NCBI GenBank assembly: GCA_029261555.1
Contig: JAJDBB010000009.1
Location: 1 to 44,894 of the forward strand
Reading direction: 5' to 3'
DNA length: 44,894 nt
From: Nitrospinaceae bacterium
GTDB taxonomy: Bacteria > Nitrospinota > Nitrospinia > Nitrospinales > JACRGP01
Positions within the stretch are counted from its first letter, which is position 1. Every line of letters starts with the position of its first letter. Both the position numbers and the translations under genes were made by a program. Below are positions 7,337-16,779 of the stretch, piece by piece. Under the pieces are notes generated by a model that did not search any database, had not been told where the DNA came from, and saw only the letters and a program-made list of their open reading frames with translations.

Positions 7337-8284
7337 ATGATTGGATGGATGAGGAGAATACTACCGTGTCTTTTGATGGTGTTGGTGGCCTTAAGCGCAA
7401 GCGCCGAAGCGAACCCTTTGAAAGGAACCGTCAAGGTGGACGGTTCCAGCACCGTATTCCCCATTACTGAAGCGGTAGCCGAAGAATTTGGGCACGAAAG
7501 GCAATTCAACCGGGTCCGTGTGACCGTCGCTGTATCGGGTACGGGCGGTGGGTTCAAGAAATTCGGCGTCGGCGAAACGGATATCAACGACGCCTCCCGA
7601 CGCATCAAGACAAAGGAAATCGATACGGCCCGCAAGAATCATATCCGCTACATGGAACTGCCGGTGGCCTACGACGGACTCTCCGTAGTCCTCAACAAAA
7701 AGAACGACTGGGTCGATTACCTGACGGTCGCCGAGCTGAAGAAAATCTGGGAACCGGAAAGCTCTGTTAAAACCTGGAAAGATATTCGGCCCTCTTGGCC
7801 CGACAAAAAGATTCGATTGTATGGTCCGGGCACGGATTCCGGAACATTTGACTATTTCACGGAAGTCATCAACGGCAAATCCCAGCGCAGTCGCGCGGAC
7901 TTCACCAAAAGCGAAGACGATAACGTCTTGGTAAAAGGGGTCGCTGGGGGTCTTTATTCCCTGGGTTACTTTGGATACGCCTATTATGTGGAAAACCAGG
8001 ACAAGCTCCGCGCCGCCCCCATTAAACAAGGCGACAAGAAACCGGTATTGCCCACGCTTGAAACCATCAATACGGGAGCCTACGCGCCTTTATCACGGCC
8101 AATTTTTATCTATGTGAATATGAAATCTGCAAAGCGGCCGGAAGTAAAAGAATTCATCCGGTTTTACCTCAAAAACGCGTCTCAGTTGTCAAAAGAGGTC
8201 GGGTACATTCCTTTACCCGACGCAATGTATCAGGAGTCTCTGGAAAAGTTCAATGCCGACTCGCTCAAGGTTGCCCGAAAATAA
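7337..8284 (+). CDS. pstS: Phosphate ABC transporter substrate-binding protein PstS
   Basis: Periplasmic phosphate receptor of the Pst uptake system. It has a signal peptide (residues 1-25, ending ALSASAEA), then the family opening VKVDGSSTVFPITEAVAEEF. VSGTGGGFKKFGVGETDINDASR supplies phosphate-contacting Ser, Thr and Asp residues, and GPGTDSGTFDYF supplies the second lobe contacts. The length of 315 suits the group with a single short signal. AAGGAG precedes the ATG by eight bases. It heads pstSCAB-phoU. I looked for a Pho box (CTGTCATA-type direct repeats) in the 141 bases upstream and did not see a convincing one. Confidence 0.96.
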   Translation: MIGWMRRILPCLLMVLVALSASAEANPLKGTVKVDGSSTVFPITEAVAEEFGHERQFNRVRVTVAVSGTGGGFKKFGVGETDINDASRRIKTKEIDTARKNHIRYMELPVAYDGLSVVLNKKNDWVDYLTVAELKKIWEPESSVKTWKDIRPSWPDKKIRLYGPGTDSGTFDYFTEVINGKSQRSRADFTKSEDDNVLVKGVAGGLYSLGYFGYAYYVENQDKLRAAPIKQGDKKPVLPTLETINTGAYAPLSRPIFIYVNMKSAKRPEVKEFIRFYLKNASQLSKEVGYIPLPDAMYQESLEKFNADSLKVARK

Positions 8285-8287
8285 ATC

Positions 8288-9178
8288 TTGAACAAGCGCA
8301 TGATTTCAAAATTTATCGACCACGCATTGCACTGGACCCTCGTGGTCTGCGTAGCCATAACGGTGATCACCACCCTCGTGGTGGTGATAATTTTAGGAAA
8401 AGAGTCTTATCTTTTTTTCCAGGAAGTCCCGGTTTTTGATTTTCTCTTCGGAACCCGGTGGGAACCGCTTCTTGAGCCGAAATCTTTTGGAGTTCTCCCC
8501 CTGGTAGTAGGAACGATGAAAATTGTTTTCGGTTCCATTTCGATCGCCTTGCCTGTGGGGTTAATGATTGCAATCTACATGAGCGAGTTTACGTCTGACA
8601 ACGTCCGCTCGATCGTCAAACCGTTTTTGGAAATTCTCGTCGGCATACCGACCGTGGTCTACGGCTATTTCGCTCTGACCTTCGTCACCCCCATGCTACG
8701 CAAGCTTTTCCCCGAAATGAATATTTTTAACGCGGCCAGCGCCGCGATCGTCGTTGCGATCATGATTTTCCCAATGGTGACTTCCTTGTGCGACGACGCG
8801 TTTCGGGCTTTGCCTCGTTCGCTCCGCGAAGGGGCCTTTGCGTTGGGCGCCACCCGTTACGAGGTGGCGATCCAGATTATCATGCCGGCTGCGGCGAGCC
8901 GGATCGGCGCGGCGGTCGTTTTAGCCTTGTCGCGCGCCATAGGAGAAACCATGGCCGTTACCCTGGCGGCGGGCGCGACTCCTGAGTTATCGCTTACTTT
9001 TTTGGAGAGCATTCAAACCATGACCGCGTACATCGTTCAAGTGAGTCTTGGAGACATTCAAGCCGGCGGGGTGGAATATATGACCTGCTACGCGGTCGGA
9101 CTTCTGCTTTTTTTGATGACATTGGTCATGAACATCCTGGGCAACCATTTCCAGTTGAAATCCCGAGTCTCCCAATGA
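8288..9178 (+). CDS. pstC: Phosphate ABC transporter permease PstC
   Basis: Inner-membrane permease subunit that pairs with PstA. About six hydrophobic helices are visible, with the binding-protein-dependent transport signature region ALPRSLREGAFALGATRYEVAIQI (EAA loop) at about 178-200. The start is ambiguous: TTG at 8288, three bases after the pstS stop, or ATG at 8300. Neither has a clear Shine-Dalgarno sequence, and the choice changes only four residues. The 3' end overlaps pstA as ATGA. The length of 296 is normal. Confidence 0.95.
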   Translation: MNKRMISKFIDHALHWTLVVCVAITVITTLVVVIILGKESYLFFQEVPVFDFLFGTRWEPLLEPKSFGVLPLVVGTMKIVFGSISIALPVGLMIAIYMSEFTSDNVRSIVKPFLEILVGIPTVVYGYFALTFVTPMLRKLFPEMNIFNAASAAIVVAIMIFPMVTSLCDDAFRALPRSLREGAFALGATRYEVAIQIIMPAAASRIGAAVVLALSRAIGETMAVTLAAGATPELSLTFLESIQTMTAYIVQVSLGDIQAGGVEYMTCYAVGLLLFLMTLVMNILGNHFQLKSRVSQ

Positions 9179-10029
9179 TAAACCGCAGAATAAGAAGCCT
9201 CAAAAACCGGACATTCGTCTGGGTTTGCCGAGGAGTAACGGCGGCGATGATTTCAGTCTTGTTTATCCTTCTGTACCATGTGGGGCAGGAAGGAATCGGC
9301 TGGCTCGACAAACAGTTTCTTGACAGTTTTCCCTCGCGGTTTCCGGAAAAGGCTGGGATCAAATCGGCTTTATGGGGCAGCGTGTGGCTGATCGGGATGA
9401 CGGCGACATTCTCCATTCCTCTGGGAGTTGCCACCGCGGTTTATCTGGAAGAATATGCGCCAAGAAAAATCTGGGTCCGAGCGATTGAAATCAACATCGG
9501 CAATCTGGCCGGGATGCCGTCGATTTTATACGGACTATTGGGATTGGCCATCTTTGTCCGGTTCATGGGACTGGAGGATAGTTTATGGTCGGGAAGCCTG
9601 ACCCTCAGCCTGTTGGCGTTGCCGGTGATTGTCATCGCCTCGCAGGGCGCTCTCCGCGCGGTACCGCGCGAGATTCGCGAAGGCGCCTACGCACTGGGCG
9701 CGCGCCGTTGGCAGGTCGTCTTCGGGCATGTTTTGCCGTGCGCCTTGCCGGGAATCATGACCGGAGTGATTCTGGCTTTGTCCCGATCCATGGGAGAAAC
9801 AGCCCCTCTCATCATGATTGGGGCGTTGAGTTATGTTGCGTTTCTCCCGGAGACCCCTTCAGACCCGTTTACGGCTCTACCGGTTCAAATATTCAATTGG
9901 GCGGCCCGTCCCCAAGCAAACTTTCACGGGTTGGCGGCGGCGGGGATCCTCGTCCTTCTGGCCTTGCTCCTCACCCTCAATGCAAGCGCCGTGTTCATCC
10001 GGGAAAAACTGCAACGGTACAAACCATGA
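9175..10029 (+). CDS. pstA: Phosphate ABC transporter permease PstA
   Basis: Second permease of the Pst channel, 284 residues with about six membrane helices. The EAA loop reads [20 protein letters not shown] near residues 158-177, closely parallel to that of PstC, as expected for the paired permeases. The ATG at 9175 overlaps the pstC stop by four bases (ATGA), and its own stop overlaps the pstB ATG in the same way. All three are therefore translationally coupled, which fits fixed stoichiometry of the transporter. Confidence 0.95.
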   Translation: MINRRIRSLKNRTFVWVCRGVTAAMISVLFILLYHVGQEGIGWLDKQFLDSFPSRFPEKAGIKSALWGSVWLIGMTATFSIPLGVATAVYLEEYAPRKIWVRAIEINIGNLAGMPSILYGLLGLAIFVRFMGLEDSLWSGSLTLSLLALPVIVIASQGALRAVPREIREGAYALGARRWQVVFGHVLPCALPGIMTGVILALSRSMGETAPLIMIGALSYVAFLPETPSDPFTALPVQIFNWAARPQANFHGLAAAGILVLLALLLTLNASAVFIREKLQRYKP

Positions 10030-10796
10030 CTGGCGAATTAATGGAACACCCGGTTATTCTGGAAACCAAAGACCTGTCCGTCTCCTATGGAGATCATCAG
10101 GTCGTTAAAAAAGTAAACCTGAACATTCTGGCTAATCAGGTGACTGCCGTGATCGGCCCTTCAGGTTGCGGCAAAAGCACCATGCTCCGCGTGTTCAACA
10201 GGATGAACGATTTCGTCCCAGACGCCCGCATTGAAGGAAAGGTGTTATTCGAAAAAAACGACCTTTACGATGATAAAATTGATCCCGGATTTATCCGTCA
10301 GCAAATTGGGATGGTATTTCAAAGACCCAATCCCTTTCACAAATCAATTTACAATAATGTGATCTGGGGTCCCAAGGTCAATGGACACAAGAAAGACCTG
10401 CGCGAGTTAGCCGAGCAGGCGCTCCAAAAAGCCGCCTTGTGGGATGAAGTGAAGGACCGCCTTCATGAATCGGCGTTGAACCTATCCGGCGGGCAACAAC
10501 AACGGCTTTGTATTGCCCGCGCCATCGCCATGAACCCTAAAATCATTTTGATGGACGAACCGTGCTCCGCTCTGGACCCGCGCGCGACGGCTCGTATCGA
10601 GGATTTGATTCAAGAATTCCGCTCCCGCTACACAATAGTGATCGTCACTCACAATATGCAGCAAGCCGCGCGAGTGTCTGATAATACGGCTTTTTTATAT
10701 GAAGGAAATCTGGTGGAATACGGAGCCACCAAAAAAATATTCACCCAGCCCGACCAGAAAAAAACGGAAGATTACATTACCGGACGTTTTGGTTAA
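10026..10796 (+). CDS. pstB: Phosphate ABC transporter ATP-binding protein PstB
   Basis: Cytoplasmic ATPase of the phosphate importer. From the ATG at 10026 it has 256 residues, the normal size. Walker A is GPSGCGKST (44-52), the Q loop lies at VFQRPNPF, the ABC signature is LSGGQQQRL, Walker B is [12 protein letters not shown] and the switch histidine is in VTHNM. The reading frame stays open far upstream inside pstA, but that stretch is not PstB-like. The ATGA overlap with pstA and the family alignment both fix the start at 10026. Confidence 0.97.
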   Translation: MTGELMEHPVILETKDLSVSYGDHQVVKKVNLNILANQVTAVIGPSGCGKSTMLRVFNRMNDFVPDARIEGKVLFEKNDLYDDKIDPGFIRQQIGMVFQRPNPFHKSIYNNVIWGPKVNGHKKDLRELAEQALQKAALWDEVKDRLHESALNLSGGQQQRLCIARAIAMNPKIILMDEPCSALDPRATARIEDLIQEFRSRYTIVIVTHNMQQAARVSDNTAFLYEGNLVEYGATKKIFTQPDQKKTEDYITGRFG

Positions 10797-10813
10797 ACAA
10801 GGAACCCTGGACT

Positions 10814-11476
10814 ATGACCCAACATTTCCAAAGAGAACTCGATCATTTAAAAAAGAAATTACTCGCCCTCAGCGCTACGGTGGAATCAAGCGTGCTGGAG
10901 GCGACAAAATCAGTGCGGACACGAGATAAAAAACTTGCGCTGAAAGTGATCGATCAGGATACCGCCATCAATATGTCGGAAGTGGAACTCGAAGAAGAAT
11001 GCCTGAAAATTCTCGCCCTGTACCAGCCGGTCGCGGTGGACCTACGGTTTATTATCGCAACTCTCAAGATCAATAACGATTTGGAGCGCATCGCCGACCT
11101 CGCGGTGAACATTGCGGAGCGTTCGGTCATTATTGGAGAACTCAAGCACATCGACGCGCCGTTCGATTTTACCGCAATGACGACAAAAACCCGTTCCATG
11201 TTGACCCGGGCCATCGACTCCTTAATAAAGCAGGATAGCGCCCTCGCCCATGAAACCTGCCTAGCTGACGATGAAGTGGACGCAATAAACAGGGAAGTGT
11301 ACCAAATGGTTTACCGGGAAGTGATGAAAACTCCAGGAAATGCGGAAATCCTCATCAACTATCTTTCCGTCTCCCGTGCTCTCGAGCGAATCGCGGATTA
11401 TGCCACCAATATCGCGGAAGACGTCATATATCTGGTCGAAGGTAAAATCGTGCGTCACCAACCCGAAGTATTCTGA
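10814..11476 (+). CDS. phoU: Phosphate signalling protein PhoU
   Basis: PhoU links PstSCAB activity to PhoR-type signalling and limits phosphate uptake. The 220 residues form two three-helix repeats. Each repeat carries a metal-binding EExxxD-like motif region, seen as EVELEEECLK and again as DDEVDAINREVY, with ERIADLAVNIAE and ERIADYATNIAE as the duplicated C-terminal helices. AAGGA precedes the ATG by ten bases. It is the last gene of the pst operon. No phoB or phoR gene is adjacent; the two-component system at 14.7-16.8 kb does not look like PhoBR. Confidence 0.95.
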   Translation: MTQHFQRELDHLKKKLLALSATVESSVLEATKSVRTRDKKLALKVIDQDTAINMSEVELEEECLKILALYQPVAVDLRFIIATLKINNDLERIADLAVNIAERSVIIGELKHIDAPFDFTAMTTKTRSMLTRAIDSLIKQDSALAHETCLADDEVDAINREVYQMVYREVMKTPGNAEILINYLSVSRALERIADYATNIAEDVIYLVEGKIVRHQPEVF

Positions 11477-11617
11477 CCCCCAATCCTCCCTCTCTTTTTT
11501 CCGCTCCAGAAAAACTGTCGCAAAATCAGTAAAAATATTTTACCGGACTTTATACGCGGGAAAATATATTATAAGATTGCGTGGAGACAGTTATCGCTTT
11601 TTAAAGCGATATCCAAT

Positions 11618-11692
11618 AATTAAATATTTTTCTACTTGGCAACTCGCCGGTCCATATTTCATAAGGACCGCTCATGACCATAAGCGCTTTTA
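11618..11692. repeat. Dispersed intergenic repeat, copy 1
   Basis: About 75 bases here align without large gaps to 34826-34901 at roughly 70 percent identity, in the same orientation. The best conserved blocks are GGCAACTCG and ATAAGGACCGCTC. This copy contains CGGTCC and GGACCG arms around an 11-base loop. It lies between phoU and the SH3 protein gene in a 248-base gap. The gap also holds two near-perfect palindromes, at 11529-11543 and 11592-11611. I cannot assign it to a named repeat family. Confidence 0.65.
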
Positions 11693-11724
11693 GAGGCGCC
11701 CTAATATTCAAGGAGCACGATGCA

Positions 11725-12177
11725 ATGCGTTTTTGCTTGATCCTAATATTTTCTCTCGCCCTGTCGTTCGTTTTCCAACCGGTTAAAGCCGCAGACGCCC
11801 TTTGCGTAAAAACCAAAAAAGCCAATCTCAGAAAAGGCCCCGGCACCCAATATGACAAATTGTGGCAAGTGTTTCAGTACATGCCTTTCAAACTGTTAAA
11901 AAAGAAGGGAAGCTGGTACCACGTTCAGGACGTGGACGGCGACAAATATTGGTTGCACAAAAAACTCGTCTCCGCGGATTTCAAATGCGCCGCCGTTAAG
12001 AAAAACAAGGCCAACCTCAGATCCGGCCCCGGCACCAAACATCCCACCGTTCCCTGGTCGCCCGTGGACAAGTATTTCTCCATGAAAGTTCTTAAAATGA
12101 AAGGCAAGTGGGTTTACGTCCAGGACAGCGTGGGCGACAAGGCCTGGATTTATAAATCTCTCGTCTGGATCCAATAA
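11725..12177 (+). CDS. Exported protein with two bacterial SH3 domains
   Basis: A 150-residue protein with a signal peptide (MRFCLILIFSLALSFVFQPV, cleavage after VKA), then two tandem SH3b domains. The hallmark NLRKGPGTQYDKLWQV opens the first and NLRSGPGTKHPTVPWSP the second. Each is followed by W(Y/V)xVQDxxGDKxWxxKxLV. The near-parallel wording points to internal duplication. Bacterial SH3 domains usually bind peptidoglycan or cell-wall peptides, so a periplasmic wall-associated role is inferred. The frame is open from 11674, but AAGGAG nine bases before the ATG at 11725 and the signal peptide decide the start. It ends one base before the next gene. Confidence 0.88.
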   Translation: MRFCLILIFSLALSFVFQPVKAADALCVKTKKANLRKGPGTQYDKLWQVFQYMPFKLLKKKGSWYHVQDVDGDKYWLHKKLVSADFKCAAVKKNKANLRSGPGTKHPTVPWSPVDKYFSMKVLKMKGKWVYVQDSVGDKAWIYKSLVWIQ

Positions 12178-12178
12178 T

Positions 12179-13111
12179 ATGATGACGGAATTACTGGCGG
12201 CAGGACTGTTATACAATGATCGCTCGAGGATCAACCTGTACCGCGTCCACTGCTTGTATCAAAAAATTGCCGACCAAGTCTCGCAACGCATGCGCGACGA
12301 GTTTGATTTCGATATTCCCATCGTATCTGGAATGTGGGGCGGCACCTACCTGATCGCTCACGAAAACGGAACCGCCCGCACCAACGTCGTTCGATTGTAC
12401 AGCCTGAACAGCCTGCCGCAAAACGGTCCCCTGGACGACGAGAAAAATCTTGAAAAATTCATGGCGGTTTATCAAAACGTCGTCCAGCAGGCTTTCGCCC
12501 CGCACGGCGTTCGCCTGGAGGATCCGCATTGGGGAGAAAAAATCCCGTACACCAACCAAATTCGCCCTAACATCGCCCTGCAAATGTGGGACGCCAATCA
12601 ACGCGCCAAATTCGTCCGCGCATTTTTCGTCTGGAACTCGGTTCCGGTTTCCTGGGAGGAATCGATCATTTACGACACCGTTCGGAACGTGAAGCAAATC
12701 AAGGAATACCTGAACGTCGACCATCGCCCCCTGCACAAAACTGCCGACGACTACAAATTTGTTCTGCAGGACGTCTTGATCATCTATTTTGCATTGAAAC
12801 CGGCGCTGACTCCGGAATTCGTCGAACATGCGGAACCGACCATCCAGGAATTGTTCGACCATTTCGTTCCCGGTCTCCACGATCCCAATTTGATCCACGA
12901 GCTCTATTTAAAAATTTATAACGAGTGCATTGTCTACGGTTTTGAAGAGGCCTTGGAGGGACCGTACAAAAAGGACGGTCTGGATATTCGCCGCATCGAG
13001 GAATGGCCGGTGGAAAAAATCAACTGGGTTCCCGAGGAACTGAAATCAATACTGGTTCCGATGATCCAGGATATTTTTAAAAATTTTGAAGCCAACCTGG
13101 CAAAACAATAA
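12179..13111 (+). CDS. Conserved-looking protein of unknown function (310 aa)
   Basis: I do not recognise this family. It is a 310-residue soluble protein with no signal peptide or membrane segment, rich in aromatic residues and predicted mainly helical. Notable stretches are NDRSRINLYRVHCLYQKIA, SGMWGGTYLIAHENGTARTN, WGEKIPYTNQIRPNIALQMW and FVWNSVPVSWEESIIYD. It has no obvious nucleotide-binding or metal motif. Two adjacent ATG codons (12179 and 12182) could start it; the first follows the SH3 gene by one base, so the two are likely co-expressed. The aldehyde dehydrogenase follows after 32 bases. Its normal codon usage and tight packing make it very likely real. Confidence 0.8.
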   Translation: MMTELLAAGLLYNDRSRINLYRVHCLYQKIADQVSQRMRDEFDFDIPIVSGMWGGTYLIAHENGTARTNVVRLYSLNSLPQNGPLDDEKNLEKFMAVYQNVVQQAFAPHGVRLEDPHWGEKIPYTNQIRPNIALQMWDANQRAKFVRAFFVWNSVPVSWEESIIYDTVRNVKQIKEYLNVDHRPLHKTADDYKFVLQDVLIIYFALKPALTPEFVEHAEPTIQELFDHFVPGLHDPNLIHELYLKIYNECIVYGFEEALEGPYKKDGLDIRRIEEWPVEKINWVPEELKSILVPMIQDIFKNFEANLAKQ

Positions 13112-13143
13112 CCAACGCCAAAGAAGCCTATTGGAGCCGTATC

Positions 13144-14655
13144 ATGACAACCTTGACCGCCCCCCAACCGATACCGGAAGTCCGGGAATTTTTAAAAAAA
13201 TCGCATAAATTATTGATCGACGGTCGGCGCGTGGAAGCCATAAGCGGCGAGACTTTTGAGGTCTTCGATCCTTCCAACAACTCCGTTATCGCGCACGCGC
13301 CTAAAGGCGGAAAGGCGGACGTCGACGCCGCCGTTAACGCCGCGCGCAAGGCGTTTGAAGAGGGTCCATGGAAAAAGATCACCGCCTCCGAGCGCGGCAA
13401 ACTGATCTGGAAACTGGCGGACCTTATTGAAAAGCACACGGAAGAATTCGCCCAGTTAGAATCGCTGGACAATGGCAAACCGGTGGGCGTCGCCCGCGTC
13501 GCGGACGTACCGCTTACCGTCGACCACTTTCGCTATTACGCGGGACTGACCACGAAAATCCACGGCGAAACTATTCCGATCAGCGTGCCCTACGCTCCGG
13601 AAACTCAGTTTTTAGATTACACCCTGCGCGAACCCATGGGGGTTGTGGGACAAATCATTCCCTGGAACTTTCCACTCCTGATGGCGACCTGGAAACTGGG
13701 AGTGGCCCTGGCGGCGGGGAATTGCGTGGTTCTGAAACCGGCGGAGCAAACGCCTCTCTCCGCCCTTCGCTTGGCGGATTTTTTTCAAGAAGCCGGGTTC
13801 CCCGACGGCGTGGTCAACATCGTAACCGGCTATCCCGACGCGGGCGAAGCCCTTGCCAATCATCCGGACGTCGACAAGGTCGCCTTCACGGGCAGCACGG
13901 AAGTGGGAAGAAAAATCGTCCAGGCCTCATCCGGCAATTTGAAGCGGATCACACTGGAACTGGGCGGTAAATCCCCCAGCATCGTCTTCCCCGATGCGGA
14001 TTTGGAAACTGCCGCGCTGGGCGTATCCAACGCGATATTCTTCAATCACGGCCAATGCTGCTGCGCCGGGTCGCGATTGCTGGTGCATAAAAAAGTATAT
14101 GGCGAACTGGTGGACCGCGTGGCCGATCATGCCAAAAAAATCAAACTCGGACCGGGGATGCATCCCGACACCGACATGGGACCGCTGGTGTCGCTCGAAC
14201 AACAAAACAGGGTCATGGATTACATTCAGGCTGGACGTTCGGAAGGCGCCAAGGCGGTCGCCGGTGGAAACCCGCCGGAAGGAGAATTGAATTCCGGATA
14301 CTATGTGACTCCCACGGTTTTCGACAAGGTCAATACCGGCATGCGTATCGTGCGCGAGGAGATATTTGGACCGGTGGTGTGCGCCGCGCCTTTTGAAGAC
14401 CTGGACGACGTGATCGCGCAGGGCAACGACAATCCTTACGGCCTGGCCGCCAGCGTGTGGACCCGGGATATCAACAAAGCCCACAAGACGGCGGCGGGTT
14501 TAAAAGCGGGAACTGTCTGGGTCAATTGCCACAACATCTTCGACGCGGCGGCTCCATTCGGCGGCTACAAACAGAGCGGATACGGCAGGGAGATGGGCGT
14601 GCACGCCCTGGAAATGTACACCCAGGTGAAGAACGTGATCGTCCAATTGGATTAG
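13144..14655 (+). CDS. NAD(P)-dependent aldehyde dehydrogenase
   Basis: Oxidises an aldehyde to a carboxylic acid. The 503 residues are full length for the class 1/2 ALDH group. Visible motifs are PWNFPLLMATWKLGVALAAG, KPAEQTPLSAL, the nucleotide fold FTGSTEVGR, the general-base glutamate in LELGGKSP (E272), the catalytic cysteine in GQCCCAGSR (middle Cys, C306) and EEIFGPV. The GQCCCAGSR signature and C-terminal GGYKQSGYGREMG resemble retinal, acetaldehyde and phenylacetaldehyde dehydrogenases, but the substrate is not determined by sequence. The ATG at 13144 follows GGAGCC. It ends three bases before the convergent histidine kinase stop. Confidence 0.93.
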   Translation: MTTLTAPQPIPEVREFLKKSHKLLIDGRRVEAISGETFEVFDPSNNSVIAHAPKGGKADVDAAVNAARKAFEEGPWKKITASERGKLIWKLADLIEKHTEEFAQLESLDNGKPVGVARVADVPLTVDHFRYYAGLTTKIHGETIPISVPYAPETQFLDYTLREPMGVVGQIIPWNFPLLMATWKLGVALAAGNCVVLKPAEQTPLSALRLADFFQEAGFPDGVVNIVTGYPDAGEALANHPDVDKVAFTGSTEVGRKIVQASSGNLKRITLELGGKSPSIVFPDADLETAALGVSNAIFFNHGQCCCAGSRLLVHKKVYGELVDRVADHAKKIKLGPGMHPDTDMGPLVSLEQQNRVMDYIQAGRSEGAKAVAGGNPPEGELNSGYYVTPTVFDKVNTGMRIVREEIFGPVVCAAPFEDLDDVIAQGNDNPYGLAASVWTRDINKAHKTAAGLKAGTVWVNCHNIFDAAAPFGGYKQSGYGREMGVHALEMYTQVKNVIVQLD

Positions 14656-14658
14656 GCT

Positions 14659-16107
14659 CTATTGCTTGGCCGCCGATTCCTTGGAAGCAACCGCAGGTTG
14701 GGGTTTTTTCGGAAGGTATAATTTAAAACGACTGCCGACGCCCAACTGGCTTTCCACCTCGATGCGGCCCTTATGCGCCTTAACGATGTATTTGCAAATA
14801 CTGAGTCCCAGGCCGCTACCCCGCTCGCTCCGCGTCCGAGCTTTATCCACTCGGAAAAATCGTTCGAATATCATCGGCAGGTCGTTTTCCGGTATGCCAA
14901 TTCCATTATCCTGAACGATTAACAAAGCCTCGTCGCCCTCTTCCCGAAGGGAGATTTTTAATTCCCCGCCGGAAGGCGTGTATTTAATTCCATTGTCCAA
15001 CAAATTCCATACCATCTGGCGAAGGCGGTGCGGGTCTCCAAGAATTTCTATCGGCTCCAGATAGGCGATAACGATTTTGACGTCCTTTTCCTGCGCCAAA
15101 ATTTCCGCGGGCTTGCAAATCTCCTCGATCAACGCCGCAAGATTAACCTGAACAAAATCCAGTTTGATTTCTCCTTCGTCGGACTGCGACAAAAAGAAAA
15201 GATCCTCGAGAATTTTAGACATGTAGTTGATTTCTTCCAGGTTGCTGCACAAAGTTTCTTGATAATCCTCCGGAACGCGTATTTTGCTGAGAACCAATTC
15301 ACTTTGCCCCTTCAAGACCGTTAACGGGGTGCGCAACTCATGCGAGGCGTCGCTACTGAACTGGCGCATGAGGGAAAACGATTTTTCCAACCGGTCCATC
15401 ATTTCATTAAATGTCTCTGCCAGCCGGCCCACTTCGTCTTGCGCTTTGGGTTGTAAAATTCGTTGACTCAAATCCACCCCTTTGGCTATTTCCCTCGCGG
15501 TTTGGGTGATTTTGTCCACCGGCTTCAACGCCCGCCCGGCCATGAAACGCCCGATCAGAGTGGTCAGCAACAACACCACGGGGACGGCGGTGATGAGAAA
15601 ATTACGCAGGTTTTTTAGCGTGTCGCGCACGCCTTCCAACGAGGTTCCCACCTGGACGAGGTTCACCAATTGGCGATTCCGCAGAACGGGCATGGTGATA
15701 ATCCGGATTGGGTGCTTATCCGCCACGACAAAAGTTTCGTAGGCCTCCTCGCCGTTCAAGGCCTTCGCGTAGGCTTTCTGAGTCATGGGAAACTGGGAGG
15801 CGTCGATATTCCTCGAGCGCGAACCCACATTGCCCGACTCGTCGTATATCCGGTAAAACTTGTTGATGTTGCCGTAACCCAAAAATTGCTCGAAGAAATA
15901 CTCGAGGCCAGGAAGGGGGGAGGCCGAGTATTTTATCAAAACTGTTTTGGCGACGACGCTGGCGGAAACTTTCAGAGAGTTGTCGACACTCTCGTAAAGT
16001 CTTTTGGAAAGGAAATAATAAAGAAAGACGCTGAATAGAATCAGGGTAACGGCCAAAACCAGGCCGTACCAGGCCGTCAACCTGGAACGTATGGAGCCGG
16101 TAAACAT
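14659..16107 (-). CDS. Membrane sensor histidine kinase (CusS-like architecture)
   Basis: A 482-residue transmembrane histidine kinase. Helix 1 is at about 13-33; a periplasmic sensor follows to about 165; helix 2 covers roughly 168-190; and a HAMP linker (ALKPVDKITQTAREIAKG) connects to the kinase. The phosphoacceptor is H256 in SSDASHELRTPL. ATP-binding boxes are N (NLLDNGIKYTP), G1 (DNGIGIP), F (FERFFRVD) and G2 (GSGLGLSICKYIV). The architecture resembles CusS and similar heavy-metal or envelope sensors, but the signal is not known. The ATG follows the regulator stop by three bases, with GGGAG upstream, so the two are one operon. The C-terminus adds a short Ala/Lys-rich tail. Confidence 0.94.
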   Translation of the reverse strand: MFTGSIRSRLTAWYGLVLAVTLILFSVFLYYFLSKRLYESVDNSLKVSASVVAKTVLIKYSASPLPGLEYFFEQFLGYGNINKFYRIYDESGNVGSRSRNIDASQFPMTQKAYAKALNGEEAYETFVVADKHPIRIITMPVLRNRQLVNLVQVGTSLEGVRDTLKNLRNFLITAVPVVLLLTTLIGRFMAGRALKPVDKITQTAREIAKGVDLSQRILQPKAQDEVGRLAETFNEMMDRLEKSFSLMRQFSSDASHELRTPLTVLKGQSELVLSKIRVPEDYQETLCSNLEEINYMSKILEDLFFLSQSDEGEIKLDFVQVNLAALIEEICKPAEILAQEKDVKIVIAYLEPIEILGDPHRLRQMVWNLLDNGIKYTPSGGELKISLREEGDEALLIVQDNGIGIPENDLPMIFERFFRVDKARTRSERGSGLGLSICKYIVKAHKGRIEVESQLGVGSRFKLYLPKKPQPAVASKESAAKQ

Positions 16108-16110
16108 AAC

Positions 16111-16779
16111 CTACTCCCTCATAACGTAGCCCACGCCTCTTAAGGTATGCAGAAGCTTTTTCTCGTGGTTTTTATCGATTTTTTTACGCAGGTGATTTAT
16201 ATACACGTCGATAACGTTCGTGAAGGTGTCGAAATTATAATCCCATACATGCTCGGCAATCATGGTGCGGGTCAAAACCTTGCCTTGATTGCGAATAAAA
16301 TATTCCAGCAGGCTGTATTCCTTTCCGGTCAACTCAATCTCCTCGCCGTTGCGATTTACCTTATGGCTGACCAGGTCCAGAGCGAGGTCGTCGATTTGAA
16401 GGACGGTTTTGACGTCGGCCGTGCCGCGCCGCAAAAGCACGCGAATGCGGGCCAGCAATTCGGAAAATGCAAACGGTTTGGTTAAATAATCGTCCGCCCC
16501 TTTGTTCAATCCAGCAACCTTGTCCTCGACCGAATCTTTTGCCGTCAACAACAAGACGGGGACGTCCAGTTTCTTTTCCCTCAGCCGCCTCAACACTTCC
16601 AGTCCGTCCAGCTTCGGAAGCATCAAATCCAATATGACCAGGTCGTATTGGCTTTCCTCCGCCAGATAGAGGCCCTCTTCACCGTCAAAAGCGGCGTCCA
16701 CGGCGTAGGTTTCCTCCTCCAAACCCTTCTTGATAAATCCGGAAACTTTTTTATCGTCTTCAACAATAAGAATTCGCAA
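16111..16779 (-). CDS. OmpR/PhoB-family response regulator
   Basis: A 222-residue DNA-binding response regulator. The receiver domain has the acidic pocket E7-D8-D9, phosphoacceptor D51 (VILDLMLP) and the conserved lysine in LTKPF. The winged-helix output domain (about 128-222) shows ELTGKEYSLLEYFIRNQGKV, VWDYNFDTFTNVIDVYINHL and LRGVGYVMRE. The start is TTG at 16779, immediately after the stop of the preceding small gene, with GGAAAG a few bases upstream. It pairs with the kinase downstream. The family resembles CusR/CopR-type regulators; the regulated genes cannot be read from this window. Confidence 0.94.
   Translation of the reverse strand: MRILIVEDDKKVSGFIKKGLEEETYAVDAAFDGEEGLYLAEESQYDLVILDLMLPKLDGLEVLRRLREKKLDVPVLLLTAKDSVEDKVAGLNKGADDYLTKPFAFSELLARIRVLLRRGTADVKTVLQIDDLALDLVSHKVNRNGEEIELTGKEYSLLEYFIRNQGKVLTRTMIAEHVWDYNFDTFTNVIDVYINHLRKKIDKNHEKKLLHTLRGVGYVMRE

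Noticed and set aside
9585-10025. A 147-codon N-terminal extension of PstB
   Set aside because: The stretch runs inside pstA in another frame and is not ABC-ATPase-like. The ATGA overlap and family length fix the start at 10026.
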